A DNA stretch of 64,000 nucleotides, from contig JACVTC010000072.1 in assembly GCA_016946835.1 (NCBI GenBank), forward strand, positions 287,501 to 351,500, given 5' to 3'. This DNA is from Neocallimastix lanati (nom. inval.). Its lineage: Eukaryota; Neocallimastigomycota; Neocallimastigomycetes; Neocallimastigales; Neocallimastigaceae. The translations under genes were made by a program, and so were the position numbers. The notes below the pieces were generated by a model. The model saw only the letters and a list, made by a program, of their open reading frames with translations, did not search any database and was not told the origin of the DNA. Below, piece by piece: positions 40,367 through 54,308 of this stretch. The stretch's first letter is position 1; every line of letters starts with the position of its first letter.

Positions 40367-40841
40367 TAATAAAAAATTTCTGATAAATTTATAGGCAATT
40401 TTATATTTTTGTGAATCATTGGAATATCCTGTAAAAGCTTTGTTTGAAAGAGATGGACAGTAAGTATAACTTAAAATAATATTATATATTTATATATTTT
40501 AGCAAATATTAAAAAATGAAATTTAAATATATATAATAATAGGCCAATTATTTTTACAGTAAATTCTTCAAATTTATTTGAAGCTGATTTTGTGTTAGCG
40601 ACCTTAACACAAGAAAATAATAATGAATATAGTAGTCAATCTTTAACTCAGTCACAATCCCAAATAAATAGCGATATATCTAGTCAACAACAATCATTCC
40701 AGAAAAATACTAATACTATAAGTAAAAATAAAATTTTATAATAATGAAATAATAAAAAAAACAACATTACTACTATTATATTAAATTAAATATATATATA
40801 TATATATATTTTACTTTCTAATCTCTCTCTCTCTCTCTCTT

Positions 40842-40889
<48 letters not shown>

Positions 40890-41769
40890 AATAGAAGTTA
40901 AAAAAGAAAATGAATATAATAGTTCTAATGATATAGATCTTTTGAATAAATACGGTATTGATAATAATGTAATGAATAGTTTACTTAATCCAAACATTGA
41001 AGATATGAACATGGATTTAGATATAGATTTTGATTTAAATCAAGATGATAATTTAAATGTAAATGATAATTCAAAAGAACAAAAAACTTCATCAGATACA
41101 TCATATGCACCTGCATCAACTTCAACATCTAATAATAATCCTTCAACTAGTAATAAGCATAATATTTCGGAATTTAAGGTACCAGAGCCAGTAAAACGAA
41201 TTAAACAGGAACCAACACCAGTTAAAATAAAATTAGAAGATAATGATGAAATAGTTGTTCCTACTTCAATAATATCTGAAAATAATCGTAGTCGAAAAGA
41301 AACTAAAAGTGAAGATATAAATCATGAAAACAATACTAATAGTGATAATGATAGTGATGAAATATGTCCTCCCTCACCGGAACAAACAGTTGCAACTTCT
41401 TTATTTTCATCTCAATTTGAAAAAGAGATTGTAAATTCTAAAAAGGTATAATGTCCATTTATTATTATATTTATTTATATTATTATCCTAACTGTATAAC
41501 AAATAAATAATTATTAACAATTTTTTAATATTTATATTTATTTTTTTTTTTAATATATTTAATTAGAGTAAATCTAATTCAGAGGATTTAGGAGAAATAA
41601 TTTCTTCCACTCCATTTAAAAAGGTATCTATATTATATATTATATCATATAAAAAAAAAAAATTGAAATTCTTTATGTATTAACTTTTTTTTTTTTTATT
41701 TTAAAATATGGATATATATATTTTTATTTTAAATTTTATTTAAAGCCAAATATATTATTTGATGAATAA
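38568..41769 (+). CDS. Rad9, 9-1-1 checkpoint clamp subunit
   Basis: Eleven exons: 38568-38601, 38768-38838, 39099-39227, 39355-39478, 39684-39896, 40038-40147, 40395-40459, 40543-40721, 40895-41445, 41567-41623, 41746-41769; 518 aa. Rad9 pairs with Rad1 and Hus1 in a PCNA-like ring that recruits the ATR-type checkpoint kinase at DNA damage. The clamp domain covers residues ~1-275: KIGDYVNFEGKKDKFLLST, SAFAIFTVYPNFFDKY, ITMTHSLNYEECDIM, NRWVATPK, PLQTEIIIDPSDFD and the GQPIIF.V strand near its end. The tail (~280-518) is acidic, Ser/Thr/Asn-rich and disordered, as in known Rad9 proteins, where it is phosphorylated. It contains three PsiKxE words (residues 310-313, 411-414, 420-423). The last exon codes for only seven residues. 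Confidence 0.88.
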
Positions 41770-42845
41770 CCTTAAAATAATCATTCAAATATATAACTTA
41801 AATAAATAAACTTAATTAAAATTGAATACATATATATATATATTCAGTGTTATATTTATTTTTATTTTATTTTATTTAATTATTAAATGGTTATAAAAAA
41901 ATTTAATAGTATAAATCATTTAATATTTTATTTTATTTTATTTTTTTTATTTTATTCAATCTGTACATTTCTTATTTAATATTCTACTATTTATTTTATT
42001 TTATTTTATTTTATTCTATTCAATCTGTACTTTTTTATTTAATGTTCTATTATTTATTTTTTTTTATTTATTTATTTAGTTGATTAAATTTTAATTTAAT
42101 AACCATGATGGTACTTTTTATTAAAATATTAGTTGATTGTCATATATATATATATATTTTTTTTTACTGTGACTATTCTATAACTATTAAATATTATTTA
42201 ATAGATAATAATAAAATATGATTTTATATGTGTATTTTTAAATTGCAATTACAAAGTTTTATACTTTGGATTAAATTAGCTTATATAATTTATTTTTTAT
42301 GATTTATTTTTTATATTTTAGTAAGTATTAATTAAATTTCAAATAAAAATTATAGAAAGTAGAATTATTTATATTTATTAAATATTTAAACCAATATTTA
42401 ATTAAAAAAACATTTATTAGAAAAGGAAAATTACAATAATGTAGTATAAAAATTTTAATTAATATGACAATTAAATGAAATAATAATATAGTTCTATTCT
42501 TTATATTTAAAAATATGTCTTTTATATATAAAGAAATAAAGATTATGGACAAAAATGTTAATAATTTCATTTAAGAAATATAGATATTAATATATATATT
42601 AAAATATAACAATTTTTAATTAAAAATTCTTTATATATTTATATAATTAGCATTGATTTAACCCTTTTGATTATATTATTTATGTATGGACATTATAAAA
42701 TTTAATTAAAACACGTGCATTTACAACTCAATTTTTAAAAATTTTTTAGACTAATTATTTTAAATATATTAAATAAATTAAATTTCTAGTGATTTCCTGT
42801 ATTTTCTTGTATTTCCAAAAAGAATATTATTAATAATAGAATTGA

Positions 42846-42876
<31 letters not shown>

Positions 42877-43025
42877 AAAAAGCAATAAAAATTATCTCGA
42901 AATTTTTATTTTTTTAAAAAAAATAATTTTTTTTTATATACTTTAAAATTAATTATTTGAAAATAATATATATTTTTTTAACTCATAAAAAATAAAAACA
43001 AAAGAGTATTTTAATTATAAATAAA
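41770..43025. other. AT-rich intergenic DNA
   Basis: Between rad9 and the fes1 gene. Contains TTTTA tracts (41860-42070) and T runs (42846-42872). The frame at 42328-42570 on the minus strand is hydrophobic A/T noise with no family resemblance. Confidence 0.5.
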
Positions 43026-44715
43026 ATGCCACCAAAGATTTCAGACAACCTTTCTTCTATTCCATATCAAAGAAAATCTTCTAAAGGTCCAGGAATTACT
43101 ACTTCTGAATTGTTACAATGGTCCATTTTAAACAGAACTACTGAAAAAGAAGATGCTCCAAAAGATAGTAATCATGTTGACCCAGAAAAAATTGTATGCA
43201 TTATTATTGTGAAATTTATACTTTTGCTGTAAATATATTTTAAAATATTTTTTTTTATAATAAATTTATATTTAAAAAATTAATGATATTAGGATCCAAA
43301 ATGGCTAGATGTTATTTTAGGAAAAGATGATTCTGTAAGAATGAGAGGTAAATAATATTATTTTTCTTAGATTAATTTATATTTTAAAAAAATCATTATA
43401 TATAAATATATATACTGTTAATTTAATGAAATTCTAATATTATATTATTTTTGTATTTATTTTCATAATAAATTAATAGAATGTTGTGAAATCATTCAAG
43501 ATAGTTCAAAATCTCTTGATGAGAAAATAAATGCTTTAGATGAATTAGAAATGGTACTTAACAATATATATATAATATAATCATTTGTATAAAGTATTTA
43601 TAATTAGAAATAATTGAAATATATATCGTTAATTCGTATATAATGCTAATTCTTTTTATTATTTTTTATAATATAATTATTATTTCATTATATAGCTTGT
43701 TGAACAAATTGATAATGCAAACAGTATGAATATATAATTATTATCATATATATATATATCTTTAAATTATTCGAAATAATAACAAATATATATGTTTATT
43801 ATTATTATATATAAATATTTAGATTTAAGACCTTTAAAATTATGGCCAGTGCTTCTTGATGTTTTTACTTCAACTACTGAACCAGAAATTAAAATGTATA
43901 TTGCATGGATTTTTGGAACAAGTGTTCAAAATAATGAAACTGCTCAAAAAGATGTAAGTATAAATATTTTAAATGAAATTAAAGTTATTATTAATATAAG
44001 AAGGAGTATATTTAATATATATATATATTTTTTTTATTTTTATATTTATATTTTATTATATGAAAATAATAGTTTATTGATAATGGTGTTCTTCAACCAG
44101 TACTTAATTCATTAGTTAATGACAAAGATACAAGCGTTTTAAAGAAAGTTATTTATTGTTTATCAGGATTTTTGAAACATAATTCTTCAGGATTAAAAAC
44201 ATTTGAAACTTTAAATGGGTATGAAAAATTAATTAATACATTTGAAAATAAAAAAGAAGATCCAATAATTCAAAGTAGAATATTATGGTTATTAAGAAGC
44301 TTATTATTAGAAGAAAATGAAGAAATTAAAGTTAGTGTTGGTGAATATTTATTAAAAACTTCAATCTTTGAAAATGTTATAGAAGTATTATCAACTGCTG
44401 ATTTTAATGCTGAATTATTTGAAAAGGTATGTCTTTATTATTATTATATTTAAATATGTTTTGCAATTTGTAATATATTTAATTCAAATATGTTATTAAT
44501 TTTTATCCTCATTATTTTTATATTTTACTTATATATATATATAGTCTATTCAATTCTTAGAAACATACATAACAAGAGTTCCAAAAATAAAAACTACAGA
44601 TTCATATTCAAAAATTAAGAACCAAGAAATGCAATTAAGAATCATAGATTTATCAAATAAGAATGATTCAAAATATATTATTAAAGAATTAAAACAATTA
44701 AAACAATCTATTTAA
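43026..44715 (+). CDS. Fes1/HspBP1 Hsp70 nucleotide exchange factor
   Basis: Seven exons: 43026-43193, 43293-43347, 43480-43553, 43696-43723, 43823-43953, 44073-44426, 44545-44715; 326 aa, close to the family length. Fes1/HspBP1 opens the Hsp70 nucleotide site so that ADP leaves and misfolded clients are released, in the cytosol. Armadillo repeats fill most of the chain. Recognisable blocks are ELLQWSILNRT at the N-terminus (typical of Fes1), KINALDELEMLVEQIDNANNLRPLKLWPVL, YIAWIFGTSVQNNETAQKDFIDNGVLQPVLNSL, KKVIYCLSGFLKHN and RILWLLRSLL. The N-terminal Met opens MPPKISDNL, preceded by ATAAA. The fourth exon is only 28 bp. All phases agree. No targeting signal. Confidence 0.9.
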
Positions 44716-45906
<1,191 letters not shown>

Positions 45907-46143
45907 ATGGTATGATGAATATAATAAATTAAATAGAATATACGCGGAATTGAAATTGAAATATATTTAAATGAAATGATGAAGTTCTAATTTGGAATGA
46001 ATAAAAATGTAGATGAAAAATTTTACACATCTAAATTCAAAGTGACTGACTTTTTTTTTTTCTTCTTTTAATCATATATATTTTATTATTTATAACATAA
46101 ATTTAAATAATATATATAATAAACGGTATAAATAAAATTAAAG

Positions 46144-47952
46144 AGTAATTTTGTTCTTTTTGAATGTGCCTCGGGTTATGCTCTTTTTGAGCGTATCATG
46201 AGTGAGGATATTGGTCAAGAATTAGAAGAAGTTCAACAAGCTGTTCTTGATCTTTCTAAATTTGGAAAAATGATTTCATTAAAATCTTTTATTCCATTCA
46301 AATCTGCAACTAATGCTTTAGAAAATATGAACGATATTTCTGAAGGTAGAAATTTAATTTGAACAATATTATGAAGTTAAAACATAACATCTTATTTTAA
46401 TAATAAATTTATATATATATATATTTAAAAAAAAAAGGAAAGAAAAAGAAAAATAGATAGTAAAAAATATTTCAAAATTATTTTAATAATATTATATAAA
46501 TTATATGACGAATAAAATAAATTAAACATAGGTATTTGTAGTGATGATCTTAAGTCATTCCTTGAATTAAATTTACCAAAATCTTCTAAGAAGTCAAAAG
46601 TTGTTTTAGGTGTATCAGAAAAGAATCTTGCTGGTACTATTAAGGAAGCTGTAGGTGTTGAATGTGAAAGTAACAGTGTTGTTTCAGAATTCATTCGTGG
46701 TATAAGATTACATTTCGATAAATTAATTAAACAATTTAAGGAAGGTGATATTGAAAAGGCTCAACTTGGTCTTGGTCACAGTTATTCACGTGCTAAGGTT
46801 AAGTTTAATGTTAACCGTGTAGATAACATGATTATTCAAGCTATTTCTTTACTTGATCAATTAGATAAAGATATTAATACATTTGCAATGAGATGTCGGT
46901 AAGTACATAAATTATTTTAAGTTAATTCATAATTCAAAATTTTATAATTATTAAATTTAGAAACATGTTATTGTTATTAATTCAATAATTATGAATACTT
47001 AATACATTTATATTATTGTTATTATATTTATTATTTATTTAATAATAGTGAATGGTATTCATGGCACTTCCCAGAACTTGGAAAAATTGTTGCTGATCAC
47101 GCACAATATGCTAAGCTTGCTAAAATTATTAAGAATAAGAGTAATATTACACCAGAAATTGCCAATCAAATTGAAGAAATTTTAGGTGATTCTATTAAGA
47201 CTAAACAAGTTATTGATGCTGCTAATGCTTCTATGGGTACTGATATTTCTGAAATTGATGTTTTAAATATTGAAAGTTTCGCTACAAGAGTTATTGCTTT
47301 AACTGATTACCGTAAAAGATTATATGAATACTTAGTTAATAAAATGCACAATGTTGCTCCAAATCTTTCTTCTCTTATTGGTGAAGTTGTTGGTGCTCGT
47401 CTTATTTCTCATGCAGGTAGTTTAACTAATCTCTCTAAATATCCAGCTTCTACTGTTCAAATTTTAGGTGCTGAGAAGGCTTTATTCAGAGCTCTTAAGA
47501 CTAAGGGTAACACTCCAAAGTATGGTTTAATCTTCCATTCATCTTTCATTGGTCGTGCTGGTGCTAAGAATAAGGGTAGAATTTCTCGTTTCTTAGCTAA
47601 TAAATGTTCTATTGCATCCCGTATTGATTGTTTCATGGATGTTCCAACTAACAAGTTTGGTGAAGCTATGAGAGAACAAGTTGAAGAAAGATTAAAGTTC
47701 TATGAATCTGGTGAAGCTCCAAGACGTAATGCTGATGTTATGGATAGCGTTATGAAAGATATTAATGCTGAAGAAGATGATGTTGAAGAAGAAAAGGTAG
47801 TCACTAAGAAGAGAAAGGCTGATGATGAAGAAGAAAAGAAGTCTAAGAAGCAAAAGAAGGATAAGAAGGAAAAGAAAGAAAAGAAGGAAAAGAAAGACAA
47901 AAAAGATAAGAAAAGCAAAAAGGAAAAGAAAGAAAAGAAAGAAAAGAAGTAA
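46144..47952 (+). CDS. Nop56, box C/D snoRNP core protein
   Basis: Exons 46144-46345, 46532-46898 and 47049-47952 give 490 aa; the first exon is extra and short. Nop56 bridges the two halves of the box C/D snoRNP that guides rRNA 2'-O-methylation in the nucleolus. The chain reads [14 protein letters not shown] at the N-terminus (Nop56 type), then [36 protein letters not shown], the NOP domain with [57 protein letters not shown] and [23 protein letters not shown], and a long Lys/Glu tail (KKEKKEKK). The ATG at 46198 is internal, because conserved sequence continues upstream of it to the acceptor at 46142-46143. The likely true start is an ATG at 45907-45909 followed at once by GTATGA, leaving a one-codon first coding exon; ATGAATAAAAAT|GTAGAT near 45998 is the alternative. 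Confidence 0.93.
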
Positions 47953-48710
47953 ATTAGTTAGATTCTAATAAGAAAAAGATATTGAATTAATACAAGGAAA
48001 TAATAATTATTTTAAACCATAATTTATTAATGAATTTTTTATTTAAAATCTTTTTATTTTATATCAAATTAGATATTTTTTTATACATTTATAAATTAAT
48101 TATTTAAAAAAATGATATTATAGGAGTAATTTATAATAATAATTCCTTTTTTTTTTTTTTTTTTAATAATATTTTATTCTCCATCCGTTTTCATTTTTTT
48201 TATATATTATTTATTTTTAAAAATTTTTATATATTACAATTTTCCTTTTTTATTATTATTTTTTTTTATGTTTATTATAAAAAATAAAATAAAAAAAAAA
48301 AAAAATAAAAATAAAATAAAAATAAAAATAAAAAAGGAGAAAAGAAATATTTTAAAAAATAATTTTTTATTACTTTTTTTTTTTATATATATTACGTTGC
48401 TAAGTAAGAAAGAGCTCTTATTTATCAGATTAAAAAAAATCAATAGAAAAAAAATGTATTAAAAAATTTAATTTATTTTAATAAATATTATTTAATTTTC
48501 CATATTATTAAAATATATCTTTATTTTATTGTTTATTTTATTTTTATTTTTTTTGTTTTTTGTTTTCGTTTTTATTTTTGATTTTAAAATAGTGTTGACA
48601 TGAACTATTTATAAAAAAAAAAAAAAATTAAATGTATTTTATGTTTTTTTTTATAAAAGAAAGTATGTATATTTTATTAAGAAATAAAATATATAATTAA
48701 TGAAAATTAA

Positions 48711-48749
<39 letters not shown>

Positions 48750-48817
48750 TTTAATATAAATAAATAATTACAATATGAAATTATGAATTAGTTATTAAAT
48801 TTATCATCAATATAAAT
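47953..48817. other. AT-rich intergenic DNA
   Basis: T runs, A/T runs and a TTA array (48714-48750). Frames here are low-complexity Lys/Phe sequences. No gene seen. Confidence 0.55.
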
Positions 48818-49450
48818 TCTTTATAAAAAATTTTTTTATATAATTTCTAAATATTGTCCAATGTCAAATAATAATGTATGCACTGTTGTCACAGACATGA
48901 TAGAAGAGATTCAGATATTATTGATTTAAAATTATAAAAAGGAATGGGAAGTTTTGTTTAAGAACCAAATCATTACTGAGGATTATTCAAAAACACTATT
49001 TTTGGTGTGATCTGCTAGCTCTCTTTGTAGAAATTATGCCTAGGACTAGTACTCGTCAAAGAGTTACTATTTCGATGGTAAAAACGCAAACTAACCAGGA
49101 GCGTCATCGCTGAAAATGTAATAAAACAGGCTAGCATGACCCAATACCTTTGAAGGAGAAGTCCATAATTTCTTTCAAATTAAACCCTAATTCGGAATAA
49201 GTAATATGGAGGTGAAGTTTGTTGCCTATGAACTTTATTCCAATTTTATTTATATGCTTTATTTTTGAATATTACTATTTATTTCATATTATTATTTAAA
49301 TTATTATTATGTTCTAATTGGACAAATAATATTTATTTTTTTTTATTAATTCAGTGTTTTTTTAAAATAAAAAAAAAAAAAAATATTCATGTAATTAATA
49401 AACGAATAAATAAATAAAGATTAAAGTTTGCAATAATTGAGTCTGTAAAA
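48818..49450 (+). mobile_element. LINE 3' end, copy B
   Basis: Related over most of its length to 17053-18010, but without the AAT-rich piece present there. Starts near TTCTAAATATTGTCCAATGTC, continues through CTCTCTTTGTAGAAATTATG, AACAGGCTAGCATG, AAACCCTAATTCGG, GTTGCCTATGAACTTTATTCC and TTGGACAAATAAT, and ends ATTGAGTCTGTAAAAAAAAA. The reverse transcriptase part is missing, as expected for 5' truncation during target-primed integration. No intact ORF. Confidence 0.75.
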
Positions 49451-49618
49451 AAAAAATTATGTATATATATATATATATATATGTACAAGGGCAGCAATAA
49501 AAAATTAAATAATGAAGATAACCGTTCTTTTACCTTCCTTTTAATATTAATAAATATATAATAATATTCAATCGATAATTTATTATTATTTATATGAGGT
49601 AAAACTAAAATAAAATAT

Positions 49619-49673
<55 letters not shown>

Positions 49674-50047
49674 AACAAGTAAAATTATATATATATAAAA
49701 GTGTGAAACTATTATTAAAAGATGAGGAGATTAACTATTCGAACATATTTTATTTTGATTCTGTAATTTTTGTATTAAAGTATTATTGCTATCAAACCAA
49801 TGGATCATTTTTAAAGATGCTCCATAAAATTGATAACATTAATAATATGTAGAATTTTAATTATTCAATTGTATTAAAAAAAAAAAGTTTTATACTATAT
49901 TTTTATATTTTTTTTTGTTTAAATTTAATCAAAGTCTACCATATATATATTTTATTAATTAATTAATTATATTATATTATATTATTATTATTATTATTAT
50001 TATTATTTTTAAAAAAGAAAATAACCCAACAATTATTTTCAAATCAA

Positions 50048-50091
<44 letters not shown>

Positions 50092-50913
50092 AAGAAAAGT
50101 ATTATTATATATATAATTGAATATTTTAAATTTTAAAATTATGCATTAAATATAAAACAAATATATGTATCTATAATTTATTAATTTTGTTTTTATTTTT
50201 GTTTTATTTTTATTATTATTTTTTTTTTTTACAGAAAATTTTAATTTTATTAAAATAAAATTATATGATAATTTAATATAAATTGCTATTATTTGTTTTC
50301 ATTTCATTTTATTTTTAAAGAAAAGGAAAATGCATTAAGGTCTTTTTTTTTTTTTAATTAGTTAATTAAATATAAATAATATTTTTCATTATTACAAATA
50401 TCCTTTGGTTGGTTGTGATAAAAATGAAAAATAAAAGCTTCTTTTATTAATTGTTTTTATTTTATTTTATTTTATTTTTATTTTTATTTTTATTTTTTTT
50501 TTTAAGAAAAGAAAAAAGTATAAGTGTCTTTTATTATTATTATTTTTTTTAATTAAACAAAAAAATAATTTTCATCATTAAAATAACTATTGGTCATGAT
50601 AAAAATGAAAAATGAAAGAATATTAATACTTAAATTTCTCATGTATATATCGTTTCAAATAACTATTTTATTTTAATGAATTTTATTATTTTAATATATA
50701 TGATTATTTGACGGATAAGTACAATGCATTTTTTTTTGATAAAATGTTTAAAAAGAGATGTTTTAATTTATATTCACATTTAAAGTTTCATTGGTTGAAC
50801 ACCAGTAATTTTTTCCGTTTCATTCCTTTATATAATAATTTTTTATAAATTTATATGAATATAATTTAATAAATTATGAGTAAGATAACAATAATAGTAA
50901 TAATAATAAAAAG
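49451..50913. other. AT-rich intergenic DNA with a loose duplication
   Basis: T run at 49620-49667, A run at 50051-50090. Two similar stretches containing TGATAAAAATGAAAAAT plus AAAG occur at about 50417 and 50597, each preceded by an A/G then T-rich block. No gene recognised. Confidence 0.45.
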
Positions 50914-51334
50914 TTATTTCTTTTTATAAATAAAATTTTTATAATACATTAATTGGGTGTAGAAATCATCTTCATTAACATCATCTTCCCAAGTATCTTG
51001 CCATTGATGTTCAACTTTAACATCTTCCCATTCTTTATTATATAAAGATTTATAATTTTGAATTTTTTAATAAAAAAAAATATTAAAATTTTAAAAAAAA
51101 AGTTGATCAATAAAATATATATATATTTTTTACTATATGCATTAATATATGAATATTTTTTATATAAAATAAAAAAATATTTTTTTAAATTATTTAAAAT
51201 AATATGTTAATAAATATACCATCAGCTGGGAAATCTTCAAATTCATCATCATCTTCTAAGACATTAACTTTCTTTTCAACTGTTTTTTCATCTTTTTGAG
51301 GAGTAGTTTCTTTCTTATCTTGTGGTTCTGCCAT
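50914..51334 (-). CDS. Sem1/DSS1, proteasome lid and TREX-2 subunit
   Basis: Two exons, 51334-51220 and 51032-50914 (phase 1), 77 aa, the normal size. The protein is small, acidic and disordered, with the two signature blocks of the family: LEDDDEFEDFPAD, then after the intron EWEDVKVEHQWQDTWEDDVNEDDFYTQL. These acidic-aromatic blocks bind the Rpn3/Rpn7 lid subunits, and in other complexes Sac3-Thp1 or BRCA2-type proteins. The N-terminus (AEPQDKKETTPQKDEK) is a charged linker. The C-terminal YYKNFIYKKK is more basic than usual. Start: first Met with CAAAATGG context. Confidence 0.93.
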
Positions 51335-51824
51335 TTTGGTTATTATTTATATATTAAGCTAAAATAATAACAAATATAAATTTTATAATTTACAATGAAT
51401 AATTATAATCAATATTTTTTATTATTTTGTAATTAATTACTGTAATTTTAAATTAAATTTATTTTCTTATTCTTTAATTAATAATAGTTTTAAAAAATTC
51501 AAAATTAACTATTATTAATTAATTATATTCTTTACCTTTAAAAATATTATTTTTTAATAAAGAAAAATATAAATTTTATAAGAATGAAATTTTTATGTTC
51601 CAAAAATATTAATAATAAAAAAAAATTTTTATATTATATATATAAAATTTTAATTAATGTTATTAATTAATTATAATGACATTAAAAAAATGTATTATAC
51701 ATTTTGTATTTATTATAATATATTTATTAAATTTTTTATTTAATAAACAAATTAATATTGAATAATAAGAAAAAATTTATATAAAAGAAGAAAATAAAAA
51801 TTTTAGTGAAAAATAAATAAATAA

Positions 51825-51857
<33 letters not shown>

Positions 51858-52297
51858 ATTTGATTATATAATAAATAAATAAATATAATATAATAAAATA
51901 AATAATAATAATAATTTTTAAATTAATCTATTATTATTTTTAAAATTTGAAAATATTCCTTTTTATTATATTTAGAATTATTTAACAGATTTATTATATT
52001 CAATCATATTAAAAATTGAATTGTAACAATTTAATTTTTTAAAAAATAATAAGAATTATTATAATTATGATACAAATATTATTTATTTATTTATTTATTC
52101 ATTTAATTCTATTAGTTAATTATATACAATTATATTTTTTTTAGTAAGTTTTTAATACTTATATAAGATATATAAGAGAGTATCATATATATATATGAAA
52201 AATGATACTTAATAGATTTCCATTACACTATTTCTAATATTAAAGCTTTATTTTTTTTTTTTTCAGTAACAATAATTAATATTAATAATTATATTTT
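51335..52297. other. AT-rich intergenic DNA
   Basis: Between sem1 and the TPR gene (tail side of the TPR gene). A run at 51831-51855. No gene seen. Confidence 0.5.
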
Positions 52298-52711
52298 TTA
52301 GAAGGTTTTGTGTTTTTCTTCTTCTTCAATTGTTAATTCAACAATAAGTTGCCAATCTTCTGAATATCCATCTATATATTACAAATTTTATTATTAAAAT
52401 TATAATTATAATTTATTAATTTATATATATTTACAATATTTATTAATTATAAAAAGATGTAATGAGTATAATAATCTTCATTAGCTATATATTATTATAT
52501 ATTTCAATAATTTTTATACTTTTTAAAAAATAATGACTTTAATTACATTCTATACTACTTTTAAATTCCGAAAGAGCATTTTCAACTTCACCAAGATTTA
52601 AATAACAATAACCCATTAAATGATGTCCTGGTGCAGAATTATTGGAAACTGTTATCTTTAAATCATATATTTAGATATTATTAAAAAAAAAAAATTTTTT
52701 TTATAAGTTAA

Positions 52712-52743
<32 letters not shown>

Positions 52744-53274
52744 CTTTTGAATAATTAGTTGATAAAAATATTATATTAAAATAATTACATATTCTTTTAG
52801 ACATAAAATTGAACGTGAATAGGAACCTAATTGGTATAAATCTTTTGCTGCCTTTTTTTATTTTATTTTATATTTTATTAATCAAGATAAAGATAGAAAT
52901 TATTAACAAATAAATTTAATAAAATAATATATAATAAATTTTAATATTATATTATGAATAGTTAGTTTTAATATGTTGATATATTTGTATATAATTATTT
53001 ATTTATTATTTACAGTATAATAGTCATTTGGTTCTGGATTTCTATTTAACTTTTTCTTGAACCAATTGATAACTTCCAACCTAGTCATACTAGGCCTTTT
53101 TTTTATATATATATATATAATATATAATAAAATCATTTTTTTTTTTTTTTTTTTTTTAATAAATAATAATATAAATTTTATTAAATATATAGATATAGAC
53201 GTAGATATAAAATTGATAAAATTTTATTATTTAAAAATGTACCTGAAAGATTCAAAATCAAAGTATTCTTTCAT
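52298..53274 (-). CDS. small TPR-repeat protein
   Basis: Five exons on the minus strand: 53274-53243, 53095-53014, 52851-52789, 52655-52547 and 52371-52298 give 119 aa with continuous frame. It starts MKEYFDFESFRPSMTRLEV. Residues ~38-95 form tetratricopeptide-like helices: AAKDLYQLGSYSRSILCLKEY and HHLMGYCYLNLGEVENALSEFKSS, with the usual G/Y/A positions (LG.Y..A, GY.YL..G....A...F). The tail is acidic (ELTIEEEEKHKTF). A two-TPR protein of this size is probably an adaptor that binds a peptide tail, but I cannot name its family or partner. All introns are GT..AG and nearly all A/T. An upstream coding exon cannot be excluded. Confidence 0.72.
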
Positions 53275-53573
53275 TTTTTGGTATTGACGACTTCAGTATT
53301 TAGAAAAATGAAATACTTTATTATAATTAATAAAATTAAAATAATATATATATATGTATATATTTTTCACTCTACTACTTCTCTATTTACTGTTTATTCT
53401 TACTATTAGATTTTTTAATATTAATTTAATTTTAATTAAAATTTAAACAATTAAAATTTTTAAAATTATCATTAAGAATCTGATATTTAATATTTTAGAA
53501 TTGTAAATAATAAAAATAAAAAACAAAATGATAACCCTTTGGCAAATTATATTAGTATTATCTCATCACTCAT

Positions 53574-53609
<36 letters not shown>

Positions 53610-54308
53610 CAAACATATTATAACAAAATATTTTTTTGAAATAATTCTTTTATTTGTCTTGAGATATTTTATTATTATTTATTATTTATTATTTATATTT
53701 ACAATCTTTTTATTATTTATACTATTAATTAGTATTATATTTGCATTTTTCATACTAGATATAATTTATTTATATTATTTACTTCAATAAATATATACTT
53801 ATACCTTATCACATCCCTCAATTCAGTTTTCATTAGAAACGAAAATTTGATTTGTAAAAATACTTATTTTAGTTCCGTTAACACATTTTGTTAATATATC
53901 AGCTAACAATTTTTTTAATGAAATGTTTTTTTTTTTTTTTCTTTTGTTTTTTTATAATCATATATATTGTATTTATTATTTTATAATTATTAAAACACTG
54001 TTATTAATGGTATAAAATTATTTAAAATTATATAATTTGTATGGTTTTTATATTCCATTGATTCATAAAATTAAAATCCTAACAAAAAAAAAAAAAAAAA
54101 AACCTTCTTTTATTAATAAATAACATTTAATAATATTTTATTTTTATTTTTATTTTTATTTTTTTTTTTTTTTTTTTTTTTGTTTATTTATTTATTAAAT
54201 ATAAATATTATTTGAAAATTATTAAAAAATCATTAAATAAAAATAGTATTAAATAAAAAAAGTATTAAATAAATTTATAGATTTTTCTAAAATATCTTAA
54301 AATAAATA
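53275..54308. other. AT-rich intergenic DNA
   Basis: Between the ankyrin gene and the TPR gene on the minus strand. A run at 53577-53607, T run at 54159-54180. The frame at 53539-53790 is poly-Lys plus hydrophobic A/T noise. No gene seen. Confidence 0.5.

Noticed and set aside
46198-46200. First in-frame Met of the nop56 exon as the start codon
   Set aside because: Conserved Nop56 residues lie upstream of it in the same frame, so it is internal.
47457-47918. Minus-strand open frames opposite nop56
   Set aside because: Shadows of the coding strand's codon pattern; no family resemblance.
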